DNA from: CAZEHJ01 sp964512485 | GTDB lineage: Bacteria > Bacteroidota > Rhodothermia > Rhodothermales > UBA10348 | NCBI GenBank assembly: GCA_964512485.1 | Contig: CAZEHJ010000041.1 | Location: forward strand, 1 to 30,129 | Length of the DNA stretch: 30,129 nucleotides | Direction of reading: 5' to 3' | Shown: in pieces, positions 1 to 7,116 of the stretch | Layout of the letters: every line of letters begins with the position of its first letter | How positions within the stretch are numbered: position 1 is the first letter of the stretch | Program-made: the position numbers and the translations under genes | Notes under the pieces: model-generated | What the model saw: the letters and a program-made list of their open reading frames with translations, nothing else | Told to the model about the DNA's origin: nothing | Databases searched by the model: none

Positions 1-234
1 AAACTCTTCCGGGTACCCATAGAATATTCAGATCGACCCGAACCCGGCATACCGGAAATGATCGTGGATGGACACTACTACTTCCATTATAACACGGGAG
101 CGATGGGAGAATATGACATTCATCCTGACGGAAGAATTCTGCTCTTTGATCGAGACACGTACGATTCCATGACGGGAGAAGTACGTGTTATTCTGAACTG
201 GGGCTCCGTAATCGACGAATTGATACCGAGGTAA
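1..234 (+). CDS. TolB-like/WD40 beta-propeller protein, C-terminal fragment
   Basis: The window opens inside this gene; 77 codons remain, read in frame 1 and ending in TAA at 232-234. The tail has the pattern YDIHPDGRILLF, then GEVRVILNWGSVIDELIP. This resembles the C-terminus of WD40/TolB-like propeller proteins and of Ser/Thr kinases carrying such a propeller, where a last blade 'sPDGrrFL' is followed by a terminal 'vvLNWfeeLk..vP' helix. That comparison comes from memory of the family, so the kinase part is not shown here. It converges on the metal permease gene, whose stop lies only 9 bases away. Confidence 0.6.
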   Translation, partial: KLFRVPIEYSDRPEPGIPEMIVDGHYYFHYNTGAMGEYDIHPDGRILLFDRDTYDSMTGEVRVILNWGSVIDELIPR

Positions 235-243
235 CACCTGCGT

Positions 244-1059
244 TCAGCCGGAACCGCGCACGAGACGTACAATCGACGCAACGACAAAAAGAACCCCCAG
301 CATAGTCACGAGGGACGCTCCGGCCGGGAAATCGAACTGAACTGAGAAATAGATTCCCGTGACGCTGGCTATCACACCGGTGATCAATGAAATAGCCACG
401 ACACCTGCGTTCCCCTTCGTCAGCAATAGAGCAGAGACGGGAGGCACGACCAGATAGGCGAAAACAGGGATGACGCCGCCAGCCCGAACGGCCAAAACAA
501 TTGCCAGACCGATTGAGATGTAAAAGAGAAAATTCCAGAGGTTGAAGGCACCCAGTTCGTCAACGTCTTTCGTTTCATATTTTTTGGTGATATCAAAAAA
601 TTGCTTTCGAAAAATGAAATGGACTGTTCCAAGTATCCCGAAAACGATAACCATTGAGACGATCTGATTATTCGTGACGGTGAAAATGCTCCCAAACAAC
701 ACCTCCTGAATATCCGCATCTCCGTGGGCGGCTTTGGAAATCAACAGAACGGTTACAGCTGATGAGACCGCATAGATGATACCGATGATCGACTCAAGCT
801 TCAGTCGTTTGTCCCTCACCTTGATGAACGACATGAGGAATGCGCCTACGAGAGTGAAAACGACCGAGACGACGAGCGCATCCATTTCAAAATAGGCTGC
901 GACGGCGACCCCCAGCATCGATATCTGTCCGAGAGCGAGGTCTACGAAAACGATGCCCCGACCGACTACATGAACGCCGAGATAGGAAAGGAGAAGCCCC
1001 ATCACGATGCTTATCAGCAGCGCATTACGGACAAATTCGAGGGTGAAAAGCTCGGTCAT
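244..1059 (-). CDS. Metal (Zn/Mn-type) ABC transporter permease, ABC-3 family
   Basis: 271 residues, almost entirely hydrophobic with about seven to eight membrane spans. The opening (LLISIVMGLLLSYLGVHVVG, 'GRGIVFVDLALGQISMLGVA') is the hallmark of the ABC-3 family (ZnuB, TroC, MntB): inner-membrane channels for Zn2+, Mn2+ or Fe2+. The family motif is normally 'R.i.f.gdaLsHs.l.Gva'; here the usual His-Ser is replaced by Gly-Gln, which is common in the Bacteroidota-like branch as far as I recall. It is the last gene of a minus-strand group after the binding protein (80-base gap) and the outer-membrane barrel. No ATPase gene accompanies it. The start is ATG at 1057-1059. Metal specificity cannot be assigned. 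Confidence 0.88.
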   Translation of the reverse strand: MTELFTLEFVRNALLISIVMGLLLSYLGVHVVGRGIVFVDLALGQISMLGVAVAAYFEMDALVVSVVFTLVGAFLMSFIKVRDKRLKLESIIGIIYAVSSAVTVLLISKAAHGDADIQEVLFGSIFTVTNNQIVSMVIVFGILGTVHFIFRKQFFDITKKYETKDVDELGAFNLWNFLFYISIGLAIVLAVRAGGVIPVFAYLVVPPVSALLLTKGNAGVVAISLITGVIASVTGIYFSVQFDFPAGASLVTMLGVLFVVASIVRLVRGSG

Positions 1060-1139
1060 ATCGAGGCGGTCTCGTTCAAAGAATGTTGAAACTCAGCACA
1101 ATATCGGCCAATTACAACAGGGGAATTCTGGAATCTTGT

Positions 1140-2072
1140 CTAATCGCCGGCCTTTGCGCTGAAAGCGTTCACCAAGGCGTTCACGTTGTAATCAAATAGA
1201 TCGAAATAAGTAACAATTTCGTCGAACGCAGCCACAGATGTCGCCAGCGTTACAACCTGTCCCCCGGCACTTCGAACCACCAGTTCGGCTGAATCGGCCT
1301 TGAAATAGGGCGAAATGATGATGACGTCAATATTCTGTCCTTCCATCATATCTATCACTTTCGCTAGCTGAGATGGAGTTGGCGGAATGCCAGGTTTGGG
1401 TTCGAGGAATTCTGCGATCCGCAGATCGAACGCTGTCTCGAAGTATGGCCACTGATTGTGATACGCGATAATGTCCGTTCCTGCGAAGGGCGCCATCATT
1501 TCTTGCCACTCTACGATTTTGGCATCCAGGGCTGTGTCAAATGCCTCAAGGTTGGCTCGAAAGTAGTCCTCACTCTCCGGTTGAATACGGACGAGTCCAT
1601 CGAAAATATTGTGGGCAATCACGTGTCCGATGGCGGGATCCAGCCAGTAATGAGGATTGCCGAAGACATGGATGTCTCCCTGCTCCCGACTCACACTCGA
1701 TGGCACCTGCAGAAGTGGCACGTTTACTGAAGCATCGATATACCCTGATCCTCCAGGCTGAATGCTTGAGTTGCGTGAGCTGGTGAGAAGCGGCGGCACC
1801 CACCCCGTAGTGAGATCCAGTCCCACGGTCACGAACATGTCGGCTCGGGAAAGCTTTCTTATGTGGCTCGGCTTGGGATCCACAAAATGGGGATTCTGAT
1901 ATCCCGTTGCGATGGAGCTGGCCTCGACCCTCTCGCCACCAATGGACTCTACGATATTCTGCAGATCGGGCAGAGTCGTTACCACATCCAGTTTACTCTG
2001 CGCAGAAGCCGGCAGGGCCAGTAAAACCAGCAGCACGATAACGGGAAGTGATCTGTTCTCAAGCATCTTCAT
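1140..2072 (-). CDS. Metal ABC transporter substrate-binding protein, TroA/ZnuA family
   Basis: 310 residues from the ATG at 2070-2072. The open frame continues upstream into the preceding gene, but this ATG (or the one two codons later) puts a signal peptide at the N-terminus (PVIVLLVLLALPASAQS, cut near residue 25). The TroA fold ligands are visible: His62 (NPHFVDPKPS), His141 (GNPHYWLDP) and His205 (YHNQWPYF), with an acidic fourth ligand expected in the last quarter. There is no His-rich loop of the kind found in many ZnuA proteins. It captures a divalent metal in the periplasm for the permease downstream. The gene follows the barrel gene by 67 bases. Zn is the most likely metal but Mn is not excluded. 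Confidence 0.88.
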   Translation of the reverse strand: MKMLENRSLPVIVLLVLLALPASAQSKLDVVTTLPDLQNIVESIGGERVEASSIATGYQNPHFVDPKPSHIRKLSRADMFVTVGLDLTTGWVPPLLTSSRNSSIQPGGSGYIDASVNVPLLQVPSSVSREQGDIHVFGNPHYWLDPAIGHVIAHNIFDGLVRIQPESEDYFRANLEAFDTALDAKIVEWQEMMAPFAGTDIIAYHNQWPYFETAFDLRIAEFLEPKPGIPPTPSQLAKVIDMMEGQNIDVIIISPYFKADSAELVVRSAGGQVVTLATSVAAFDEIVTYFDLFDYNVNALVNAFSAKAGD

Positions 2073-2139
2073 CTTACGTTTCAATTCGATTGTTCTCGTT
2101 TTCAGTTTTCCCTTGTTCAGTTTTTCACTGGTGACGAGT

Positions 2140-3237
2140 CTAGTACTCGTGGGCACCGTGTGTCCCAATAACAAAAATCAGTCCGACCGTGGCTTGAAGG
2201 TGCTGATCGAACTCATCGCCCCAGGATGATTTCAAACCGAACTGCAGCTTCTGAAATTCGCTCAAATACCACCCAAGTGTGCCTGATACACCGTTTTCGT
2301 TCCATTCCGGGTTATCTGGCACGTCTGAGTTATCGTATCGGCCGATTAAAAACCAGCGTCTGGCGAGCTGATAATTCGCCAAAGCATACCAACCGCTGGC
2401 TTCGATATCGCCATCACCAGTGTCCATTCTACTGAACAGGTACTCCGCCTGAAGAGTAAACGATTGATAGGTATTAAATTGTAAGGGTTTCCACTTGTAT
2501 GTCACGTCTACCATGGCCATTTGCGTCGTGAAGCCGGCGGCATTGTCTCCGGACAGTCCACTCACGCCGAGCTCAAGGCTGGCGTTGTCCGATAGATCCC
2601 AGTAATTCTTCAAATGAGCTGTGTACATGAACGAGTTTTCCTCGCTTCGCGCGAAGCTCACGTTCTCATCCGGGCCTCGCGTCACTTCGAAAGATGCTTC
2701 CTGATAGAATCGATCATTGGGAACGAGCCAACTGAGGGATATCCCCTCATCGTTGAGCCCCTCGTCGCCGAGAAAATTGGCGTACACAGCCGGGATGTCA
2801 CTGTGCGGCAGGGCGTGGGTATGCGTGCGATTGATCTTGCCCACATTGCTCCTGAATTTTCCCACGCGCGCTTGTAGCTGATATGGCAAGCTAAGCGTCG
2901 TGATGTACGCTTCTTCCAACTCAAACTCGAATTCACCGTCTTCCTGGGCAATGCCTACATAAATATCGGCGCGGGCAAAGGGGTCGATCACCGATTTATA
3001 AGACGTTTCGATTTCGCTCAGTGCTGCATCCAGATTGCGATCTCCCTCGGAGTCATACCAAGCCCGAAAATCTCCGATCAGACTGATATCGGGATTGGTC
3101 GGGGTGCGAACAGATGATGAGTTCTGAAAAGCAGAACGCTGCGATTGAATCGGGACCGAGCGCCTCTGCGCTGAGGCCATGGTTGTTGCTCCCACCATGA
3201 GAGCGATCATAAATAAAAGCGCCTTGTGACCATTCAT
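2140..3237 (-). CDS. Outer-membrane beta-barrel protein linked to metal uptake
   Basis: 365 residues with a signal peptide (about residues 1-23, ending ASAQ). The rest has alternating polar/aromatic strands typical of a porin-like barrel: 'GWYALANYQLARRWFLIGRY', 'SGTLGWYLSEFQKLQFGLKS', ending near 'VGLIFVIG'. A conserved-looking stretch KFRSNVGKINRTHTHALP followed by 'YANFLGDEGLNDEGISLSWL' resembles barrels encoded beside zinc ABC systems. Two further histidines sit at the extreme C-terminus (HGAHEY). Being first in a minus-strand group with the metal-binding protein and permease suggests it admits metal or a metal complex through the outer membrane. The start is ATG at 3235-3237. The detailed function is inferred from context. 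Confidence 0.75.
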   Translation of the reverse strand: MNGHKALLFMIALMVGATTMASAQRRSVPIQSQRSAFQNSSSVRTPTNPDISLIGDFRAWYDSEGDRNLDAALSEIETSYKSVIDPFARADIYVGIAQEDGEFEFELEEAYITTLSLPYQLQARVGKFRSNVGKINRTHTHALPHSDIPAVYANFLGDEGLNDEGISLSWLVPNDRFYQEASFEVTRGPDENVSFARSEENSFMYTAHLKNYWDLSDNASLELGVSGLSGDNAAGFTTQMAMVDVTYKWKPLQFNTYQSFTLQAEYLFSRMDTGDGDIEASGWYALANYQLARRWFLIGRYDNSDVPDNPEWNENGVSGTLGWYLSEFQKLQFGLKSSWGDEFDQHLQATVGLIFVIGTHGAHEY

Positions 3238-3319
3238 CTAGAATACTGATCTCGTTAGTTCATTAATCCCACATTGGACGGCGAACTATCGTTGAGGATT
3301 CCAACTATAACGGCAATTT

Positions 3320-3766
3320 TTATACAGACGCGAATCGGCCGAAGACCACGACCCATCCTCCTTCGTAGCCTGCTTTGACTTCTGCTCCCCTGTCGCCCAG
3401 ATTTTCCCATCCCACATGGGTCAATTCAACTTCAGTCCCTCCCTCGACCGGCATGAATGTTACCTGAACCTGCATGTTGTCGCTGGGAGGATTGCCCGGA
3501 TGCCAGGTGAAGCGCAAGACGGTCGGAGGATCCCAGATCAGGACTGTACCCCACACGGTCGATCCACCGTCTTTGAACTGCTCTTCGATATGCTGGCCCA
3601 CGCCTTTGCCGAAAACGACAGTTTCTGAATTTTCCTTTCCAACGGAAAATCGATCTCCGAGTGGCCACCACAGGTGGATACCAGCCGTGAATCGATCAAA
3701 CGCTTCTTGAGGGGAAAGGGCAAGTCGAGCCGTCTTGACGACGGGTGTGTGTAGGTCGGTGCTCAT
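3320..3766 (-). CDS. SRPBCC/AHSA1-type protein
   Basis: 148 residues with the START/Bet v1-like AHSA1 pattern: an N-terminal 'ARLALSPQEAFDRFTAGIHLWWPL', a central strand block with 'VWGTVLIWDPPTVLRFTWHPG', and 'TEVELTHVGWENLGDRG' before the C-terminal helix. Such proteins bind hydrophobic ligands in a helix-grip cavity and are very often encoded right after an ArsR-type repressor, as here. The ligand is unknown. The ATG at 3764-3766 lies 45 bases after the arsR stop, and that spacer consists almost wholly of a 13-bp tandem repeat, so translation coupling may be altered. There is no clear ribosome binding site. Confidence 0.85.
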   Translation of the reverse strand: MSTDLHTPVVKTARLALSPQEAFDRFTAGIHLWWPLGDRFSVGKENSETVVFGKGVGQHIEEQFKDGGSTVWGTVLIWDPPTVLRFTWHPGNPPSDNMQVQVTFMPVEGGTEVELTHVGWENLGDRGAEVKAGYEGGWVVVFGRFASV

Positions 3767-3771
3767 TTCAG

Positions 3772-3817
3772 TTCAGTCTTTCGCTTCAGTCTTTCGCTTC
3801 AGTCTTTCGCTTCAGTC
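3772..3817. repeat. 13-bp tandem repeat, 3.5 copies, in the arsR-SRPBCC spacer
   Basis: Three perfect copies of TTCAGTCTTTCGC (3772-3784, 3785-3797, 3798-3810) and a partial fourth copy (3811-3817). On the coding strand each copy contains TGA, and the arsR stop (3812-3814) lies in the partial copy. Without the three copies the stop and the next ATG would be about 6 bases apart. Confidence 0.95.
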
Positions 3818-4129
3818 GTCCAGTTTTACTCCCCGCACGTAGGCTTCGAGAATGTCACTCCAGAACCTGTCGACATAATTTCGCAATGCTTCCATGCCTT
3901 CCCGTCGAGTCGAATACACACTGCGCCGCTGCGCACGTCTTGATTTGACCAGCTTGGCATCTCTTAAAACTTTGAGGTGTTGGGAAACAGCGGGTTGGCT
4001 GATCGGAAAACGATCAGACAGTTCACCCACGGATGACGGTTTTACTGCAATCCGTTCAAAAATGGCCCGTCTCATCGGGTCGGCAAGCGCCGTCAGGCTT
4101 TTTTCGTGTGCAATCACTGGCTTTAGCAT
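3812..4129 (-). CDS. ArsR-family winged-helix transcriptional repressor
   Basis: 105 residues. The sequence 'LADPMRRAIFERIA' (helix 1-2), 'SVGELSDRFPISQPAVSQHLKVLRDAKLV' (recognition helix region) and 'RRSVYS' (wing) match the ArsR/HTH_20 fold. The metal-site pattern ELCVC of classical ArsR/SmtB is absent, so it is more likely one of the repressors that travel with SRPBCC proteins than a metal sensor. It has 'YVDRFWSDILEAYV' as a C-terminal helix, as seen in that subgroup. The ATG at 4127-4129 lies inside the first of two palindromes (4128-4159), pointing to autorepression of this gene and the SRPBCC gene. Confidence 0.9.
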   Translation of the reverse strand: MLKPVIAHEKSLTALADPMRRAIFERIAVKPSSVGELSDRFPISQPAVSQHLKVLRDAKLVKSRRAQRRSVYSTRREGMEALRNYVDRFWSDILEAYVRGVKLDD

Positions 4130-4159
4130 AAGTGGTTACTTATATAAGTATACACTTAT
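4128..4159. promoter_or_regulatory. Two abutting 16-bp palindromes, probable ArsR operator
   Basis: ATAAGTGGTTACTTAT (4128-4143) is followed without a gap by ATAAGTATACACTTAT (4144-4159). Both are perfect ATAAGT-N4-ACTTAT inverted repeats. They overlap the arsR start codon. Two dyads of one turn and a half each, placed at the start of a dimeric winged-helix repressor gene, are what an autoregulatory operator looks like. Binding is inferred. Confidence 0.75.
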
Positions 4160-4260
4160 AACGCGAAGTTCGCAACTTCAGGTACGACCGTCGCAACCCG
4201 CCGCGTCTGCTTAACCCCCTCCCTCCTCGCCCGTGTTATATTGAATTACCTTGCTATCCC

Positions 4261-5247
4261 ATGCAATCAGAAACCCACATACTGGAAATCAACGATCTCT
4301 CGGTTGGCTTCGCCGACTCTGACGGGACGACAAACGTCGTCAATGGCTTTTCGCTGAGCATTGACGCGGCCGAAACCGTTGCGCTGGTTGGCGAATCGGG
4401 GTCGGGCAAATCTGTCACCTGCCTCAGTGTGATGGGTCTATTGCCAGAAGCCGGACGCGTCACCGGTGGCACCATTCGATTTCAGGGACGCGACCTCGAA
4501 CAGCTGAGCCGGGCCGAGCGCCGTTCGCTTCGCGGATCGTCCATCTCAATGATTTTTCAGGAGCCGATGACCAGCCTGAATCCTGTTTTTCGTGTGGGCT
4601 CTCAGATTGCCGAAGCGGTCCAGGTCCACTCCGAGGGATCGAGGGACGACGCACGACGAACGGCGCTGGAACTGCTGGATCTGGTCAGGATTCCGGAAGC
4701 AAAAGACAGACTCCGTAATTATCCGCACGAGTTGTCAGGTGGAATGCGGCAACGAGTCATGATCGCAATGGCGTTGGCTTCCTCTCCGAGATTGCTTATC
4801 GCCGACGAACCAACAACGGCGCTGGACGTGACCGTTCAGGCTCAGATTCTGGATCTGCTTGGCGAACTCCAGAGCGAACTGGGTATGGCGCTCCTGTTCG
4901 TAACGCATGATCTCGGGGTCGTTGCCGGTATCGCCGACAGAATCTGCGTGATGTATGCAGGACAGGGTGTCGAATACGGTTCGGTTCTAGACGTGTTCTC
5001 CGGGCCTTTGATGCCCTACACCGCCGGGCTGCTCAAGAGCGTGCCGTCATTGATGGGCGCTGATTATGACGATCGGTTGCTCACCATTCCTGGCCAGAGC
5101 CCCCTCCCCGGATCTGTCGTTTCCGGTTGCGCATTCGGGCCGCGCTGTGAGTACGCTCTCGATTCCTGCACCGCGGATTCGGTCCCGCTCAAGGCAAGCG
5201 GGGAGCGTCATGTGAGATGCCTCAGATCGGACGAGTTGTCACTCTGA
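4261..5247 (+). CDS. Dipeptide/oligopeptide-type ABC transporter ATP-binding protein (DppD-like)
   Basis: 328 residues. Walker A GESGSGKS (about 44-51), Q-loop Gln100, signature LSGGM (158-162), Walker B LLIADE (178-183) and the switch His in 'VTHDLG' are all present. The C-terminal oligopeptide-transporter domain carries the Cys set C-x5-C-x6-C...C, the kind that holds an iron-sulfur cluster in characterised Dpp/Opp ATPases. It powers import together with the DppF-like partner encoded next. Its permeases (DppB and DppC) are encoded on the opposite strand in the facing operon. A possible -10-like TATATT lies about 25 bases before the ATG. The stop TGA overlaps the next ATG (TGATG). Confidence 0.95.
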   Translation: MQSETHILEINDLSVGFADSDGTTNVVNGFSLSIDAAETVALVGESGSGKSVTCLSVMGLLPEAGRVTGGTIRFQGRDLEQLSRAERRSLRGSSISMIFQEPMTSLNPVFRVGSQIAEAVQVHSEGSRDDARRTALELLDLVRIPEAKDRLRNYPHELSGGMRQRVMIAMALASSPRLLIADEPTTALDVTVQAQILDLLGELQSELGMALLFVTHDLGVVAGIADRICVMYAGQGVEYGSVLDVFSGPLMPYTAGLLKSVPSLMGADYDDRLLTIPGQSPLPGSVVSGCAFGPRCEYALDSCTADSVPLKASGERHVRCLRSDELSL

Positions 5248-6194
5248 TGAGAAGCGCAGATACCATACTGAGCTTACGAGATGTGAGTGTCCGCTTTCCT
5301 GCCGAGGGCGGGAAGAGTGTCAAAGCTCTGACTGAAGTCAGTCTGGACATTCGTAAGGGCGAGGTTTTTGGTCTGGTCGGTGAATCAGGATCAGGAAAAA
5401 CGACCCTTGGAAAGGCCATCTTGCGACTCGTAGACACCCATCAAGGCCAGATTGAGTTTGATGGGCAGGACATCACTCATTTGAATACGGCTGAATTGCG
5501 ACCACTCCGCAAACGAATGCAGGTGATTTTCCAAGATCCATTCGGAAGCCTGAATCCGAGAATGTCGGTTGAATCCATTCTCAGCGAAGCAGCCGGCCTC
5601 GTAGAGAGCAATGGTCACCTTTCCACACGAGTCGACGAGTTGCTGGATCTCGTCGGATTGCCGGTCACATCACGGAAACGCTACCCACACGAATTCTCCG
5701 GAGGACAGCGTCAGCGAATCTGCGTTGCAAGAGCCCTGGCTGTGCGGCCTGACTTCATCGTCGCCGACGAGCCGGTGGCTGCTCTTGACGTCTCAATTCA
5801 GGCTCAAATCGTCAATCTGCTGCAGGATCTGCAGCAGGAGTTGGGTCTTACAATGTTGTTCATTGCCCACGACCTGGCCGTAGTTCGACACATTTCCGAC
5901 CGCATTGGAGTCATGTATCTGGGAAGGATGCAGGAAGTCGGTCCGTCAGAAGCAATCGTCGCCGATGCAAGACATCCCTACAGCAAGGCGCTGCTTTCGG
6001 CCGTGCCGGTTCCAGATCCGCAAGCACAAACCAGGCGGCAAATTCTCGAGGGCGAACTTCCCAGCCCGATCGACCCGCCGTCGGGGTGCGTCTTCAGAAC
6101 CCGGTGCCCTCTGGCCGATCCTGCGTGTGCCAATGAGATTCCTCTTCTGAAGGATATCTCAGGTGGACGACATGTCGCCTGCCTGAAACTCTAG
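5247..6194 (+). CDS. Dipeptide/oligopeptide-type ABC transporter ATP-binding protein (DppF-like)
   Basis: 315 residues from the ATG at 5247-5249, which overlaps the dppD-like stop as TGATG; an in-frame upstream start at 5217 is less likely. Walker A GESGSGKT (45-52), the Q-loop in 'VIFQDPFGSLNPR', the signature 'FSGGQRQRI', Walker B 'FIVADEPVAALDVS' and 'IAHDLAVV' are intact. The C-terminal part has the Cys pattern CVFRTRCPLADPAC...C, a likely cluster site. The TAG stop at 6192-6194 shares the four-base palindrome CTAG with the stop of the convergent lyase gene, so there is no room for a terminator between the two units. Confidence 0.95.
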   Translation: MRSADTILSLRDVSVRFPAEGGKSVKALTEVSLDIRKGEVFGLVGESGSGKTTLGKAILRLVDTHQGQIEFDGQDITHLNTAELRPLRKRMQVIFQDPFGSLNPRMSVESILSEAAGLVESNGHLSTRVDELLDLVGLPVTSRKRYPHEFSGGQRQRICVARALAVRPDFIVADEPVAALDVSIQAQIVNLLQDLQQELGLTMLFIAHDLAVVRHISDRIGVMYLGRMQEVGPSEAIVADARHPYSKALLSAVPVPDPQAQTRRQILEGELPSPIDPPSGCVFRTRCPLADPACANEIPLLKDISGGRHVACLKL

Positions 6195-7114
6195 CGATTC
6201 CAGGGTTCGGCCGCCTGGACGCCTTCAACGTCAAGGCTCAACCCAACCCGCCTGATGATGCCCGCCAGTTCGCGCTCTGTATATGCGTCGATCAGGCGGC
6301 CAGGCGGCCGAATGAATCGATCGGCAATGATGCCGCGACTGTGGTAAACAAACTTTCGATAGGCAAGGCCAATCTTGGGCTGAAACTCGTAACGAATGAG
6401 CGGCACATACCGGTCAAATATACCCGCGGCACGTTCTTCATCGCCGTCCCTGAACGCGTTGTAAATGCCCACCAGCACTTCGGGGAAGGCAAATCCGGTC
6501 ATAATGCCGTTTGCTCCACGCTGGAGCTCTTCCAGAAAATATTCGCCTCCCAGGCCTCCGAAAATCCCGAAATCATCGTTGGCCAGCGCTCGGATTCTGG
6601 ACAGCTTGTCGAGAACAGGAAGCTCTTCCAATTTGATGTACTGCACGCCCGGAATATCGTTGGCGATGCGCGCGATCAGCTCAGGTGAGAGAATGGTGCC
6701 GAAAGACTCAGGAAAATCATGGATGATGACCGGAATCTCCACCTCATCGGCGACGGCTGCATAGTGATTGAAAAGGGCCTGGTCATTCTGAATTCCGATA
6801 GGCGCTACGAAGACCGCGTCGGCTCCCTGAGCCTGCGCCTCGCGCGCCTGTTCGATGGCTCCGGCCGAACCGAAAGCTCGAACACCGACCCAGGTCGGAA
6901 TAGCCCCACCGATCTGGTCGACTACCGCTCCCACAACGAGCTTGCGTTCTGACTCCGCCATTTTGTGGGCTTCACCCATAAAACCTAGAATTGAAACGCC
7001 GTGGACACCAACCTGCAGCTCAAAATCGATAAGCTTTCGCATGCTGTATTCATCCACGGCTCCTTCGCTCGTGAATGGTGTCGGAAGAATCGGTAAAACA
7101 CCCTGAAAACCCAT
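6191..7114 (-). CDS. DapA-superfamily (dihydrodipicolinate synthase/N-acetylneuraminate lyase) class I aldolase
   Basis: 307 residues, the usual length. The Schiff-base lysine is Lys161 (VQYIKLEE), at the same position as in E. coli DapA. The substrate loop is GFMGE (44-48) rather than GTTGE, so it is not a true DapA. The residue expected to be the catalytic Tyr ('YNvP') is His132 in IIHDFP. In the family these enzymes form or break a carbon-carbon bond of an alpha-keto acid through an imine. It is the last gene of the long operon, two bases after the hydantoinase-like stop, with AAGGGA before the ATG. It probably handles the last carbon-skeleton step of the pathway. The substrate is unknown. 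Confidence 0.88.
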   Translation of the reverse strand: MGFQGVLPILPTPFTSEGAVDEYSMRKLIDFELQVGVHGVSILGFMGEAHKMAESERKLVVGAVVDQIGGAIPTWVGVRAFGSAGAIEQAREAQAQGADAVFVAPIGIQNDQALFNHYAAVADEVEIPVIIHDFPESFGTILSPELIARIANDIPGVQYIKLEELPVLDKLSRIRALANDDFGIFGGLGGEYFLEELQRGANGIMTGFAFPEVLVGIYNAFRDGDEERAAGIFDRYVPLIRYEFQPKIGLAYRKFVYHSRGIIADRFIRPPGRLIDAYTERELAGIIRRVGLSLDVEGVQAAEPWNR

Positions 7115-7116
7115 AA

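Noticed and set aside
3772..3817. CRISPR-like array
   Set aside because: Units are directly adjacent without spacers and only 13 bp long, so this is a simple tandem repeat.
5217..5246. Upstream start for the DppF-like protein
   Set aside because: The added residues (MPQIGRVVTL) are not family-like, and TGATG at 5245-5249 gives the usual coupled start.
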